In this document: positions 32,497 to 41,529 of the stretch, piece after piece
Numbering within the stretch: position 1 is the first letter of the stretch
How the letters are laid out: each line of letters begins with the position of its first letter
NCBI GenBank assembly: GCA_051016205.1
Contig: CP136534.1
Location: forward strand, 5,890,001-5,954,000
Direction of reading: 5' to 3'
DNA length: 64,000 nucleotides
Source of the DNA: Acuticoccus sp051016205
GTDB taxonomy: Bacteria; Pseudomonadota; Alphaproteobacteria; Rhizobiales; Amorphaceae
The notes under the pieces: generated by a model
Database searches by the model: none
What the model was told of the DNA's origin: nothing
Seen by the model: only the letters and a program-made list of their open reading frames with translations
Made by a program: the position numbers and the translations under genes

Positions 32497-34341
32497 TCAA
32501 AGGTGCGCGGGGGGTGTCCATCCCGCGTCACGCAGCCCGGTCATGATGGTGGCGGTAATGTCGTCTGTGGTGCCGTAGCTGCGAAAGACCTTCGCTGGAT
32601 CGGCGGCAAGATGCGGGTCCGTCTCCATCACTTTCAACGCCGCGCGAGCGGCCGTCTGATCCCCGACTCTGGCTTCGGCAATGGCCAAGAGGGCGTGCGC
32701 GATGGGCGACCCGCCGCGGGCAAACTTGCGGGCGTTGGTCAACATATCGTCCGCGCGCGCATTCATCAGGTCGTTGATGGCAGGCAAGGCATAATACCAA
32801 GGCGGCGCGCTGATGGTGCGCGCGATCGCACGCTCCAGATAGGGAATGCCCTGGTCGAAATGACCACGCACAGCAAGGCGCCAGCCAAGCTGGGCCAGCG
32901 TGTCAGGGTCGTTGGGATTGATCTGCAGCGCGCGGCGGGCAAATCGCTCTCCCTCAGCGTAGTGGCCCATGTGGTGCTGGATCGACGAAATGGCTTTCAG
33001 AGCCAGAACATTGCTCGGATCCAGTTCCAAGGCTTCCGAGGCTGCCTCAAGACCGTCCAGATATGACCCCTGAACCTCCTCTTCCGGGACGTAGTTGTAG
33101 CGCGCAGCATCGTTGTAGAGCCAGGCGCGCATGGCCCAGGCTTCGGCATAGTCAGGGTCGGTCTGAATCGCCCGGTCGAGGCAATCGACGACGGGCTGGA
33201 AAAGCGTCTTTGCAAACGTGCGCCTGTAGGAATAGGCGCGCATCACGCAGGCGTAGGTGGTGTTGCTGGGGATTGTCTTGCCGATCAGCCGCGCGCGAAT
33301 GTCCTCGGTGATGACCCCATAAGGTGCGCCCAACAGGTTGGCCAAACGCGCCGCAATTTCCGACTGGGTGTGCATCAGCGAACCGGCCGTCAACACGTGC
33401 TCGAACGTCTCGCTCCAAATGACGAGACCGCTTTGCGCACTGACCATCTGGACGCTGAGGCGCACCTCGTCGCTATCGGCCATCGACCGAAGCGTCCCTT
33501 GCGCCACGTATTGAATGCCATACCGTTCCCCAAGATCCACCGGGCCGCTGGTCTGATCGGCGGCGAAGCTTGCGGGAACGGAGAACAGGCGAAAGCCTGG
33601 GAATTTCATCAGGTTCGTGATGAGTTCGTACGTGATCCCCTCGGCCAGAAACGCATCGTCCTTGGCATCGCTCAAGGGCCGGAAGGGCAACACGATCAAG
33701 CCTGGCGGCTCCGCCTCGACGGCTGCTACAGCCTTTTGAACGGGCGTTGAATGGCCGCCGACGCCCGCCCAAACCCATGCCCCGACAAGGAGTAGGGCGA
33801 CCAGCACGGCGGCGCCAAACGCTGAGCGTTGGTTGATGACTGACCGTCGCGGGGTCGCCGCGATACCTTGCTGGACAGCCTCGTGGATCTGGTCTCCCTG
33901 GTCATCGTCGGGCAGGTCGGTCTGGGCTGCGGGGTTTGTTGTGGCAAGGGCGGGGCGCGATGGCAGAACTTCGAAAAACGGCACGTACGCACCCTTGGGG
34001 ATGGTGATCCGCAAGGGCTCTTGCGTGCCTTTGCCGGCGTAGTAGCTGTCCAAGTCACGGCGTAGCCGGCGCGCTTCGATGCGCACCACAGGATCGGTCT
34101 GTTGGTCGAAATCTTCGCCACGCATGAACACAGCATGCGCGATGCTGATGCCTTTCAGCCGATCCGCTCGCCCGGCGACCTTCTCGTGCACGATGTAGCG
34201 CAGCATCTCGCGGCGGCGCGGGCTCGACTGAAAGTCCGGATCGTTCAAGATCCGCTCCAAGCCCTCCAAAATCTCGGCGTCGGAAAAGGCTTTGTTTTTG
34301 CCCTCGGCCCCATCCGAAAAAACTGTTGCGGTGGCCGTCAT
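32497..34341 (-). CDS. Membrane-anchored TPR regulator-like protein
   Basis: A 614-residue protein. Residues 20-125 form a conserved alphaproteobacterial cytosolic domain (SSPRRREMLRYIVHEKVAGR, DPVVRIEARRLRRDLDSYY, RITIPKGAYVPFFE) usually found ahead of a membrane span and TPR or cyclase outputs. A transmembrane helix is at about 174-195. A periplasmic TolB-like segment follows (IVLPFRPLSDAKDDAFLAEGITYELITNL), then several TPR-like helices to the end. The topology recalls CadC/ToxR-like one-component regulators, but DNA binding is not proven. ATG 34341 was preferred over an upstream ATG at 34407 because AGGTG precedes it. Confidence 0.82.
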   Translation of the reverse strand: MTATATVFSDGAEGKNKAFSDAEILEGLERILNDPDFQSSPRRREMLRYIVHEKVAGRADRLKGISIAHAVFMRGEDFDQQTDPVVRIEARRLRRDLDSYYAGKGTQEPLRITIPKGAYVPFFEVLPSRPALATTNPAAQTDLPDDDQGDQIHEAVQQGIAATPRRSVINQRSAFGAAVLVALLLVGAWVWAGVGGHSTPVQKAVAAVEAEPPGLIVLPFRPLSDAKDDAFLAEGITYELITNLMKFPGFRLFSVPASFAADQTSGPVDLGERYGIQYVAQGTLRSMADSDEVRLSVQMVSAQSGLVIWSETFEHVLTAGSLMHTQSEIAARLANLLGAPYGVITEDIRARLIGKTIPSNTTYACVMRAYSYRRTFAKTLFQPVVDCLDRAIQTDPDYAEAWAMRAWLYNDAARYNYVPEEEVQGSYLDGLEAASEALELDPSNVLALKAISSIQHHMGHYAEGERFARRALQINPNDPDTLAQLGWRLAVRGHFDQGIPYLERAIARTISAPPWYYALPAINDLMNARADDMLTNARKFARGGSPIAHALLAIAEARVGDQTAARAALKVMETDPHLAADPAKVFRSYGTTDDITATIMTGLRDAGWTPPAHL

Positions 34342-34672
34342 ATCGTCACCTGCAAAACTTCCCCCGTTCACCGCGTCTATAGCGCGAAAGCGGCCTTTAT
34401 GCGTCACACACCAGTATCATAATGCCGCATGGCTTCCCGTGGCCGCGTTGTGTTGAGGGTGTTCGAGATCGGTCCAAACCATAGCGATCACCTATAGATC
34501 CCGCACAACGCCTTATGTTTGCCGCAAATGTTACACGCGATCACAGCGCAATGACATGGCATGTGTACATGTTCGTACCTGCCGTTCCTCGCAATTTTGG
34601 TGAAACAGTGACGCAGTGTGTGGGTGCGATCGCTCACAGCGGCTGACCCCACGAGCCGAGCGAACCACTGCC
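34342..34672. promoter_or_regulatory. Divergent intergenic region with ACATG-type repeats
   Basis: 331 bp between the TPR regulator and the small coiled-coil gene. At 34554-34572 three ACATG half-sites occur as ACATG-G-CATGT-GT-ACATGT, a candidate operator. No gene is seen. Confidence 0.45.
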
Positions 34673-34930
34673 ATGGCGACCAAAGACCCCTTCTTCGGCA
34701 AGGAACTCATGATCAAGCGGCTGTGCCGAGATGACGCCGGCTTCGCCGCTGTGTGGAGCGACTTCAAGGAGGCGACACACGCGCTGGCCCACTGGCAGCG
34801 GGAGGCGGCAGCCTGCGAGGCGAAGATGGCCGATTACGAGAGCCTGGTCTCAGACCTCCTCGCCGAAGTTCAGGATCTCATCCACCGTCAAGAGCAAGCG
34901 GGCAGCGAAGAGCCTCACAGTCGGGTTTGA
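34673..34930 (+). CDS. Small coiled-coil hypothetical protein
   Basis: An 85-residue, charged, mostly helical cytosolic protein (MATKDPFFGKELMIKRLCRD; helices rich in Glu, Ala and Leu afterwards). No signal peptide or named domain. ATG 34673 is the likely start; the longer frame begins in the promoter region. It precedes the sulfatase in the same direction with 94 bp between them. The function is unknown; composition is coding-like but support is moderate. Confidence 0.55.
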   Translation: MATKDPFFGKELMIKRLCRDDAGFAAVWSDFKEATHALAHWQREAAACEAKMADYESLVSDLLAEVQDLIHRQEQAGSEEPHSRV

Positions 34931-35024
34931 CTTGCCGTTCAACACAGGACCCGCACACGTTTTTCGCCCAAAGCTCACAACTCGGATTGCCGCGCAACAA
35001 ACAACCAAAGGGAGACAAACCATC

Positions 35025-36620
35025 GTGTCACGTATCAACCGGCTCGTTCCAGCGATAGGCTTGGCGTTGTGCCTCGCCATCGCACCGTCAGCGCTTCACG
35101 CGCAGGAAGAGAAGCCGAACATCCTCGTCCTTTGGGGCGATGATATCGGCATTACCAACGTCTCCGCTTATGGGCTTGGTATGGTGGGCTATCGCACGCC
35201 CAACATCGATCGGATTGCCAATGAGGGCATCATGTTCACCGACTATTATGGTGAGCAGTCGTGCACGGCCGGGCGGTCCACCTTCATCACCGGGCAGACG
35301 GTTCTGCGCACCGGTCTGTCCAAGGTCGGCCTGCCTGGCGGGAACGCCGGGATGCAGATCGAAGATCCGACCATTGCCGGCCTGTTGAAGTCGGAAGGCT
35401 ATGCCACCGGTCAATTCGGCAAAAACCACTTGGGCGACCTCGACAGCCACCTTCCCACCAACCACGGCTTCGATGAGTTTTTCGGCAATCTCTACCATCT
35501 GAACGCCGAGGAAGAGCCCGAGAACGAGGACTACCCGCGCGACATGGTCCTGCCCAACGGCAAGACCTTCCTGGAAGAATATGGCCCGCGGGGCGTTCTG
35601 CGAACCTCTGCCACCTATGGCGAGGACGGCACGCCGACCCAGGACATCGAAGACACAGGTCCCCTCACCCGCCAGCGGATGGAGACCATCGACGACACCA
35701 CGTCTGAAGCGGCCATGCAGTTCATCCGTGAGAAGACCGCCGAGGGTACGCCCTGGTTCGTCTGGTGGAATGGAACGCGCATGCACTTTCGCACCCACGT
35801 GAAGGAAGAGCTGGACGGCATCTCCGGTCAGGACGAGTACGCCGACGGCATGGTCGAGCACGACATGCACATCGGCCAGTTCCTCGCCCTCCTCGATGAA
35901 TTGGGGATCGCAGACAACACGGTGGTGTTCTACTCCTCCGACAATGGTGTGCACATGAACACCTGGCCGGATGCCGGCATCACGCCCTTCCGCTCGGAGA
36001 AGAACACCAACTGGGAAGGTGCTGTGCGCGTGCCTGCGATGGTTCGCTGGCCTGGCAAGATCGAGGCCGGCAAAGTCTCCAACGAGATCATGCACCACAT
36101 GGACTGGTTGCCCACATTCCTTGCCATGGCAGGGCGTGACACCATCAAGGAAGATCTTCTTGAAGGCGGTGTGGAGGCGATCGGCCGCGAGTACAAAGTC
36201 CACCTCGACGGCTACAACACACTTCCATATCTCACCGGCGCGGAAGACACCTCGCCGCGTGACGAAATGTTCTACTTCACCGACGATGGCGCCCTGTCGG
36301 CGCTGCGCTTTAACGACTGGAAGCTGATCTTCCTTGAGCAGCGTGTGGAGGAGACCCTGCAGATCTGGGCCGAGCCCTTCGTCCCTCTGCGGGTGCCTCT
36401 CGTCATCCACCTGCGGCGCGATCCCCTTGAGCGCGGCATGAAGACGTCCAACACCTACTATGACTGGCTGATCGACCGCGTCTGGGTCCTTGTGCCGGCA
36501 CAGCAGTACGTGGGCAACTTCCTGCAGACGTTCCAGGAATTCCCACCGCGCCAGGAGCCTGACAGCTTCTCCATGGACCAGGTGATGGAAGTTCTGACCT
36601 CGGTCACCGCCTCACCGTAG
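35025..36620 (+). CDS. Exported arylsulfatase-family protein
   Basis: A 531-residue sulfatase hydrolysing sulfate esters in the periplasm. The signal peptide is at residues 1-27 (LVPAIGLALCLAIAPSALHA). Metal ligands are in NILVLWGDDIG (Asp39, Asp40), and the formylglycine precursor Cys80 is in C-T-A-G-R-S-T-F-I-T-G rather than the commoner CxPSR; YSSDNGVHM supplies further metal ligands. GTG 35025 is preceded by AAGGGAG. The C-terminal third (from about 450) ends in a tail without a named domain. The next gene encodes a formylglycine-generating-enzyme homologue, which suggests matched maturation. The physiological substrate is unknown. Confidence 0.92.
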   Translation: MSRINRLVPAIGLALCLAIAPSALHAQEEKPNILVLWGDDIGITNVSAYGLGMVGYRTPNIDRIANEGIMFTDYYGEQSCTAGRSTFITGQTVLRTGLSKVGLPGGNAGMQIEDPTIAGLLKSEGYATGQFGKNHLGDLDSHLPTNHGFDEFFGNLYHLNAEEEPENEDYPRDMVLPNGKTFLEEYGPRGVLRTSATYGEDGTPTQDIEDTGPLTRQRMETIDDTTSEAAMQFIREKTAEGTPWFVWWNGTRMHFRTHVKEELDGISGQDEYADGMVEHDMHIGQFLALLDELGIADNTVVFYSSDNGVHMNTWPDAGITPFRSEKNTNWEGAVRVPAMVRWPGKIEAGKVSNEIMHHMDWLPTFLAMAGRDTIKEDLLEGGVEAIGREYKVHLDGYNTLPYLTGAEDTSPRDEMFYFTDDGALSALRFNDWKLIFLEQRVEETLQIWAEPFVPLRVPLVIHLRRDPLERGMKTSNTYYDWLIDRVWVLVPAQQYVGNFLQTFQEFPPRQEPDSFSMDQVMEVLTSVTASP

Positions 36621-36634
36621 AGCCAACCAAGACC

Positions 36635-36663
36635 GACCGCCTCGCCCATTCGGCGAGGCGGTC
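36635..36663 (+). terminator. Hairpin between sulfatase and FGE genes
   Basis: Perfect 12-bp stem GACCGCCTCGCC / GGCGAGGCGGTC with loop CATTC, 14 bp after the sulfatase stop. There is no T run, so it may be a partial terminator or mRNA-stabilising structure that sets sulfatase above FGE levels. Confidence 0.6.
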
Positions 36664-36789
36664 ATCGACATCACACAGCACCACCCGGCAGTGCAATTGC
36701 GGGCACGTTGAGGCGGATGTCGTGACAAATCGTGGCTCCGGGCACCGTTGCTGGGCCCTTTGAGGCCGCGACCACCGGAAAGGTCGATC

Positions 36790-37872
36790 ATGTTGAGCCG
36801 TTCATTCAGTCTTGGATCTGTGGCCCTTGCGACGGTGGCGTTTTGCGGCGGTGTGCTTTTTTCCGTCGTTGACGAGCGCTGGTTGTCGGAGGCGGAAGCT
36901 GCCGGCACCCCAACCGCCTGGCCCGTCTGCCCCGTGCGCGCCGCCGAGGGACCGGACGAGGTTCTGATCGCTGCCGGCGTCTTCACCATGGGCTCTGACA
37001 CAGAGCGGCGGGAAGAGCGCAGTGCCCACCCCGTCGGCCTGTCCGACTTTTGGATTGACCGACACGAAGTGACCAACGCGCAATTCGCCGCCTTCGTGGA
37101 AGCCACAGGCTACGTCACCATTGCCGAGCGTGGCATCGGCGAGGTTGGGCGCGGAAAAATGCCCGAAACGTTGCTGCGACCTGGCGGCATGGTCTTCGCA
37201 CCGCCAAAACGAACTGTGGGAGACCTCAGCGACGTCACCAAGTGGTGGCGTTGGGTGGAAGGGGCGAGCTGGCGCCACCCCGAAGGACCTGGCAGTTCCA
37301 TCGAAGGCAAAGACAATCACCCTGTCGTGCAAGTTTCCATTGAAGACGCCTACGCGTACGCCAAGTGGGCCGGGCGCGCCCTCCCCAGCGAAGCCCAGTG
37401 GGAGTATGCGGCCCGTGGCGGTCTTGAAGGCACTCGCTACACCTGGGGCGACACCTACGAACCCACGGACGGTACCAAAGCCAACACTTGGCAAGGTGCA
37501 TTCCCGAACGTCGATGATGCCGTCGATGGTGCCCATGGAACTGCCCCCGTCGGCTGCTACCAACCAAACGGCTATGGCCTGCATGACATGGCCGGCAACG
37601 TCTGGGAATACGTCGCCAATTGGTGGATGCCCGGCCACCAGTCCGACTATGCCATCGATCCGCTCGGGCCGACCCCACGGGAGGCGGCGGCGCACGGCTC
37701 GGTGCTCGGCCCACGCGTGACGGTCAAGGGCGGTTCGTGGCTGTGCTCGCCCGTCTACTGCGCGCGGTTCAGGCCATCCGGCAGGCAACCTCAGGAGTTG
37801 GCGCTCAGTTCCAACCACATCGGCTTCCGCACTGTCCGCCCTGTGGGTTCCGACGCCAAGGCCACCCAATGA
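36790..37872 (+). CDS. Exported formylglycine-generating-enzyme (SUMF1/FGE) family protein
   Basis: A 360-residue protein of the FGE-sulfatase fold. It has an N-terminal signal or anchor helix (SLGSVALATVAFCGGVLFSVV), so it acts outside the cytosol. The substrate-core features include GVFTMGSD, WIDRHEVTNAQFAAFVEATGY, LPSEAQWEYAARGG and GNVWEYVANWW. The copper-binding active-site pair is conserved: Cys319 and Cys324 in GGSWLCSPVYCARFR. True FGEs use this pair to oxidise sulfatase Cys to formylglycine. ATG 36790 follows GGAAAGG. It lies between the sulfatase and a phosphatase-superfamily gene; its stop overlaps an upstream ATG of the next frame. Confidence 0.88.
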   Translation: MLSRSFSLGSVALATVAFCGGVLFSVVDERWLSEAEAAGTPTAWPVCPVRAAEGPDEVLIAAGVFTMGSDTERREERSAHPVGLSDFWIDRHEVTNAQFAAFVEATGYVTIAERGIGEVGRGKMPETLLRPGGMVFAPPKRTVGDLSDVTKWWRWVEGASWRHPEGPGSSIEGKDNHPVVQVSIEDAYAYAKWAGRALPSEAQWEYAARGGLEGTRYTWGDTYEPTDGTKANTWQGAFPNVDDAVDGAHGTAPVGCYQPNGYGLHDMAGNVWEYVANWWMPGHQSDYAIDPLGPTPREAAAHGSVLGPRVTVKGGSWLCSPVYCARFRPSGRQPQELALSSNHIGFRTVRPVGSDAKATQ

Positions 37873-37997
37873 GCGCGCTGACACGCTGGCGCCGCACGAT
37901 GGGTCGCTTGCGCGCACAGGACCGACCGCAGGCGGTGGCGCAACAACGCGCCCGCCATCATCGGTCCAACACGAACCGGTATGGGATAGGCGTGGAA

Positions 37998-39710
37998 ATG
38001 ACTGTTGCCTGCCAGCTTGCGCTGCGCTTCCTGATTGTCGCAATCGCCAGCACTTTGGTGTCTGTGAACGGTGTCAGGGCTGCTGATGAATTGCCAAAGC
38101 TCGTCCTGCAAATCACTGTCGACCAGCTTCGCGGCGATCTCCTCAACCGCTATCTTGACCGCATGGGCGAAGGGGGTGTGCGCAGGCTCCTTGATGAGGG
38201 CATTGTCTATGTGGATGCCCACCACAGGCACGCCAACACGGAAACCATCGTCGGCCACACCACCATTGCCACGGGCACCGACCCCGCCATTCACGGGATG
38301 ATCGGCAATGTGTGGTTCGACCACGCTGAAGGCCGCCTGATCTACAATGTGGAAGACGCCGATGCGCCGATCCTCTCCGAAGCGGCAGGTGTGGACGATG
38401 CCAACGAGATCGATCCCACCCAACGGCTCGCGCGCTCTGATGGCCGCTCGCCGCGCGCCATCAAGGTGTCGACGTTGTCGGACGAGATTGCGCTGGGGTT
38501 CGGCCCCACGTCCAAGATCTTCGGCGTGTCGGTGAAGGATCGGGGTGCCATCTCCCTTGCGGGCCATGCCGGCAAGGCCTTTTGGTTCTCCAAAAGTGCC
38601 GGTGAATTCATCACCAGCAGGTTCTACTATGATGCCTACCCCGACTGGGTCAGAGCGTGGAACGCTCAAGGTCATCCGGCAAAGTATGCCGAAACCGCCT
38701 GGACCCTCCTCCACGACCCAAACACGTATCGCAACAAGGATCGCGATGACCTTGTCTGGGAAACGGACTTGCCGGGCTTCGGCCGGACCTTCCCCCATGC
38801 TTTCGGGCCGGCCGACGGTCAGCTCTTCACGACCTTGCTCACCACCAGCCCTGCCGGCGACGCACTCACTGTGGACTTTGCCAAGCGCCTCATGGAGGCG
38901 GAAGATCTGGGCGCCGACAGCGTGCCCGATTACTTGTCCGTGAGCCTCTCGTCCACCGACTATGTGGGCCACCTCTTCGGCGCCTCCAGCCTGGAGATGG
39001 AAGATCAGCTTCTGCGGCTTGATGTGGCGCTGGCAGACCTTCTCGACACCGTCGATGAGGCGGTCGGCCTGGAGAACACCCTTGTGGTCCTCTCGGCCGA
39101 CCACGGCAGTGCAGAGCCGCCAGGTCACCTTGCTGAATTGGGGATCAACGGCCGTCTCATCGACCCTGGCAGTTGGAATACTGCGCCTGCATTGGCCCGC
39201 TTGCGCGAACGGTTCGGCCTCGGCGAAGGTCTGATTGAGAATTACTTCCACCCATACGTTTATCTGAACGCCGACATCATCGCTGCCGCAGAGGCGGACC
39301 CCGCCGCCGTGGAAGCTGCCGTGGCGCAGGAGATCAGCCTCCTTCCGGGGGTGGAGCGCGCGCTTTCAAGCCGCGCTCTTGCCGAAGGAAGACACGGCGA
39401 AGACTTCGTCACCCGCGCCGTCATGCGCAACTTCGACCCGACCCGCTCGGGCGACGTCTTCGTGGTGTTCGAACCGCATGCCTTTATTGCAGATTTTGAT
39501 GGTCTGACCGTAGCCGCCCACCACGGATCTCCATGGAGCTACGACACCTATGTCCCCATCATCTTCATGGGGTGGGGTCTGTCTCCGGACCGCGTCGCCA
39601 GACGGGTGGAAACCATCGACATCGCGCCCACGATCAGCGCCGTTCTTGGAATCAAGCCACCGTCCGGCGCGATCGGTCAGGTTTTGCCCGAGGTTTTGGC
39701 CGCGCCCTGA
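37998..39710 (+). CDS. PafA-like exported alkaline phosphatase-superfamily hydrolase
   Basis: A 570-residue periplasmic phosphatase or phosphodiesterase. The signal peptide is MTVACQLALRFLIVAIASTL; the mature protein carries metal ligands in LVLQITVDQLRGDLLNRY, a Thr nucleophile region ANTETIVGHTTIATGT, GMIGNVWFDH, the PafA-type phosphate-binding SVKDRGA (Lys and Arg), and STDYVGHLFG, SADHGSAE and AHHGSPWSYDTYVP for the remaining zinc ligands. ATG 37998 gives a clean signal peptide; ATG 37869, overlapping the FGE stop as ATGA, would add a 43-residue basic leader and cannot be excluded. The nucleophile is Thr, so it does not need the upstream FGE. Confidence 0.87.
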   Translation: MTVACQLALRFLIVAIASTLVSVNGVRAADELPKLVLQITVDQLRGDLLNRYLDRMGEGGVRRLLDEGIVYVDAHHRHANTETIVGHTTIATGTDPAIHGMIGNVWFDHAEGRLIYNVEDADAPILSEAAGVDDANEIDPTQRLARSDGRSPRAIKVSTLSDEIALGFGPTSKIFGVSVKDRGAISLAGHAGKAFWFSKSAGEFITSRFYYDAYPDWVRAWNAQGHPAKYAETAWTLLHDPNTYRNKDRDDLVWETDLPGFGRTFPHAFGPADGQLFTTLLTTSPAGDALTVDFAKRLMEAEDLGADSVPDYLSVSLSSTDYVGHLFGASSLEMEDQLLRLDVALADLLDTVDEAVGLENTLVVLSADHGSAEPPGHLAELGINGRLIDPGSWNTAPALARLRERFGLGEGLIENYFHPYVYLNADIIAAAEADPAAVEAAVAQEISLLPGVERALSSRALAEGRHGEDFVTRAVMRNFDPTRSGDVFVVFEPHAFIADFDGLTVAAHHGSPWSYDTYVPIIFMGWGLSPDRVARRVETIDIAPTISAVLGIKPPSGAIGQVLPEVLAAP

Positions 39711-39989
39711 GCCCGCCACCCCTCTTCGGGCTACCCCTGGCTCCTCCGTAAGCTGCCGGCGCGCCGCCACGCATTGGCGCCCGTCATACGGTCATGAAAA
39801 TAAATATTCGCAAGAGTATTGCGGCGTCTTGTGGCGTTGTTGGGCAGGGCCATATGCGTTGCGCTCGCACTCAGCCGGACAATCCAAACTGGACACGGCG
39901 GCGTGGATGAGCTCACCGCGTTGTGGCGCCGCGCGTCAAACGCAGCTGCTTTCGCCTAGGCGTACTGCAGCCTTACCAGGACCATAGGA

Positions 39990-40520
39990 ATGAAAAGGAT
40001 CCGCTCTCTCGCCGCCGCTGCCGCTTTGGCGCTGTTGGCCTCCACCACTGTCGCCACCCCCTCGTTCGCCGAGAACGAACGGATGACCGAAACCACTGCG
40101 GTGGAGAAGGGGCCTGAGGGCCGCGTGCGCGCTGGCGTGCTTGCTTGCGAAATTGAAGGGGGCGTTGGCTTTATTGTTGGATCTTCCAAAGGTGTTGCCT
40201 GCACCTTTAAGAACAGTGAGAGCGGCGATACAGAAACCTATACCGGTCGGATCGACAAAGTCGGCGTCGACATCGGCGTCACCGGCAAGCAGTATATGCG
40301 CTGGCTCGTCTTTGCGCCGAACATTGGCGACAATATGCCTGGCCTTGCCGGGACCTATTCGGGCCTGTCCGCCGGTGGCGGTCTTGTGGCAGCGTTTGGT
40401 GCCAATGCGTTGATCGGCGGTTCAGACCGCTCGCTGGTCCTTCAACCCGTCAGCGTCCAGGCCGGCACCGGCCTCAACGTTGCCGCCGGTGTGGCGCAAC
40501 TGCGGATCGAGCAGAGCTAA
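39990..40520 (+). CDS. DUF992 exported protein
   Basis: A 176-residue periplasmic protein of the DUF992 family, found mainly in Hyphomicrobiales. The signal peptide is MKRIRSLAAAAALALLASTT and beyond. Family wording is strong: RAGVLACEIEGGVGFIVGSS, GVACTFKN, YTGRIDKVGVDIGVT, LAGTYSGLSAGGGLVAAFGA, SLVLQPVSVQAGTGLNVAAG. Two Cys may form a disulfide. Function is unknown across the family. It is monocistronic, with 280 bp upstream and a strong terminator downstream. Confidence 0.9.
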   Translation: MKRIRSLAAAAALALLASTTVATPSFAENERMTETTAVEKGPEGRVRAGVLACEIEGGVGFIVGSSKGVACTFKNSESGDTETYTGRIDKVGVDIGVTGKQYMRWLVFAPNIGDNMPGLAGTYSGLSAGGGLVAAFGANALIGGSDRSLVLQPVSVQAGTGLNVAAGVAQLRIEQS

Positions 40521-40833
40521 ACCAATATCGCCGGAGCGGGGGCCAGACTATTCTGGCCCCCGCTCCATCCCCTTCGCGCCGGCCGCTATTGAGCGCTGCA
40601 ATGATGGACCTCAGGCCGACATCTAAACCGATAGATCGCCACCGATACCAATGCACGGAAGTACTGCACCTACGAAGTTTTCGCCCTGTCGGCAGTGGTA
40701 TTACACATATCAATCCCCTTCCAAGTTATTGCGTCACGCCAAGATGGGTTGTACCCTCTGAGTCTACAGAATCATGCCTGGCGCAGAAAACACTGACGCG
40801 TCCGAGGCTGATTGAAGTCTGAGGCAATGTCGT
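40521..40833. other. Intergenic region after DUF992 gene
   Basis: 313 bp holding the terminator at 40533-40566 and otherwise no recognised element. The right half is noticeably less GC-rich than the surroundings and leads into the orphan hypothetical. Confidence 0.5.
40533..40566 (+). terminator. Strong hairpin terminator after DUF992 gene
   Basis: Perfect 15-bp stem (GGAGCGGGGGCCAGA arm at 40533-40547, complement at 40552-40566) with a CTAT loop, 12 bp past the stop. The T tract is lacking (ATCCCCTT follows), but stem strength makes a terminator role likely. Confidence 0.75.
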
Positions 40834-41529
40834 TTGTCCGAACCACGATTCCAGTATCCGGCAGATGACAACATCCCTTATCTTTCCTGGTTCGAGGGTC
40901 AGTTTTCGTCCGTCTTCGTTGCACTCAATCCATTCGTGCACCTGCCTCATACGTCCACGCACGGTCCGTGGACAGAAGCGATCCCTGGTCACGTCCTCAT
41001 CGGCGCAATACGCTGCGGGGAAGCCTGCGACATCTCTTGGCTTTCGATAGCCAAGCGATGCGACTTTCCGTCCATCCGCCACGTGAACCGCGCGCTCCGG
41101 TTGACCGGCTCTCGTCGAATCGTACCGACATTGGCAAGTGAAACCGATACGAACACACTGCTAAGTGTGTGTAGAACAGATAACGTCTTTCCACCGGATG
41201 AGGGCGTCGTATCACCACTGCTCCGACTGTCTATCGCACGCATGCTCGCCATGTCACAGCAACAGCATGTTGTCGTGGCGGCACACTATGGCATCGACGC
41301 GCAGTGCGTATCGCTCGAGGACCTTTCGGCGATGGAGGGACGCAGCTGGTTCAGTGAGCTTTGGGCACCCGATGGTTCTGTCTTCATGTCAACGTACTTC
41401 GACTATCACTATACGCTGATAGGCCAGACGGACGCGTCAAGGCGCACAATGCCCCCACACATGTACTGCGAGGGATTTTACGCTGACCTGGACACAGATG
41501 ATTTTTGGGGGATCGGCGAGCTCTCATAG
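40834..41529 (+). CDS. Orphan hypothetical protein, atypical composition
   Basis: A 231-residue uncharacterised soluble protein. TTG 40834 follows GAGG at nine bases; no better start exists nearby. The protein is rich in aromatic and histidine residues (PYLSWFEGQFSSVFVALNPF, STYFDYHYTLIG, MPPHMYCEGFY) and has no signal peptide or known motif. Base composition is lower in G+C than flanking genes, and intergenic DNA of similar composition surrounds it, consistent with recent acquisition. It could be an island remnant. Confidence 0.5.
   Translation: MSEPRFQYPADDNIPYLSWFEGQFSSVFVALNPFVHLPHTSTHGPWTEAIPGHVLIGAIRCGEACDISWLSIAKRCDFPSIRHVNRALRLTGSRRIVPTLASETDTNTLLSVCRTDNVFPPDEGVVSPLLRLSIARMLAMSQQQHVVVAAHYGIDAQCVSLEDLSAMEGRSWFSELWAPDGSVFMSTYFDYHYTLIGQTDASRRTMPPHMYCEGFYADLDTDDFWGIGELS

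Noticed and set aside
35088..36410. 440-codon frame on minus inside the sulfatase
   Set aside because: It is antisense to a gene with clear catalytic motifs; no domain, start or ribosome-binding site of its own.
37791..39251. 486-codon frame on minus across FGE and phosphatase genes
   Set aside because: Antisense shadow; the conserved motifs are all on plus.
39710..39732. Small inverted repeat AGCCCG/CGGGCT after the phosphatase gene
   Set aside because: The stem is only 6 bp with an 11-base loop and no T tract; too weak to call a terminator.
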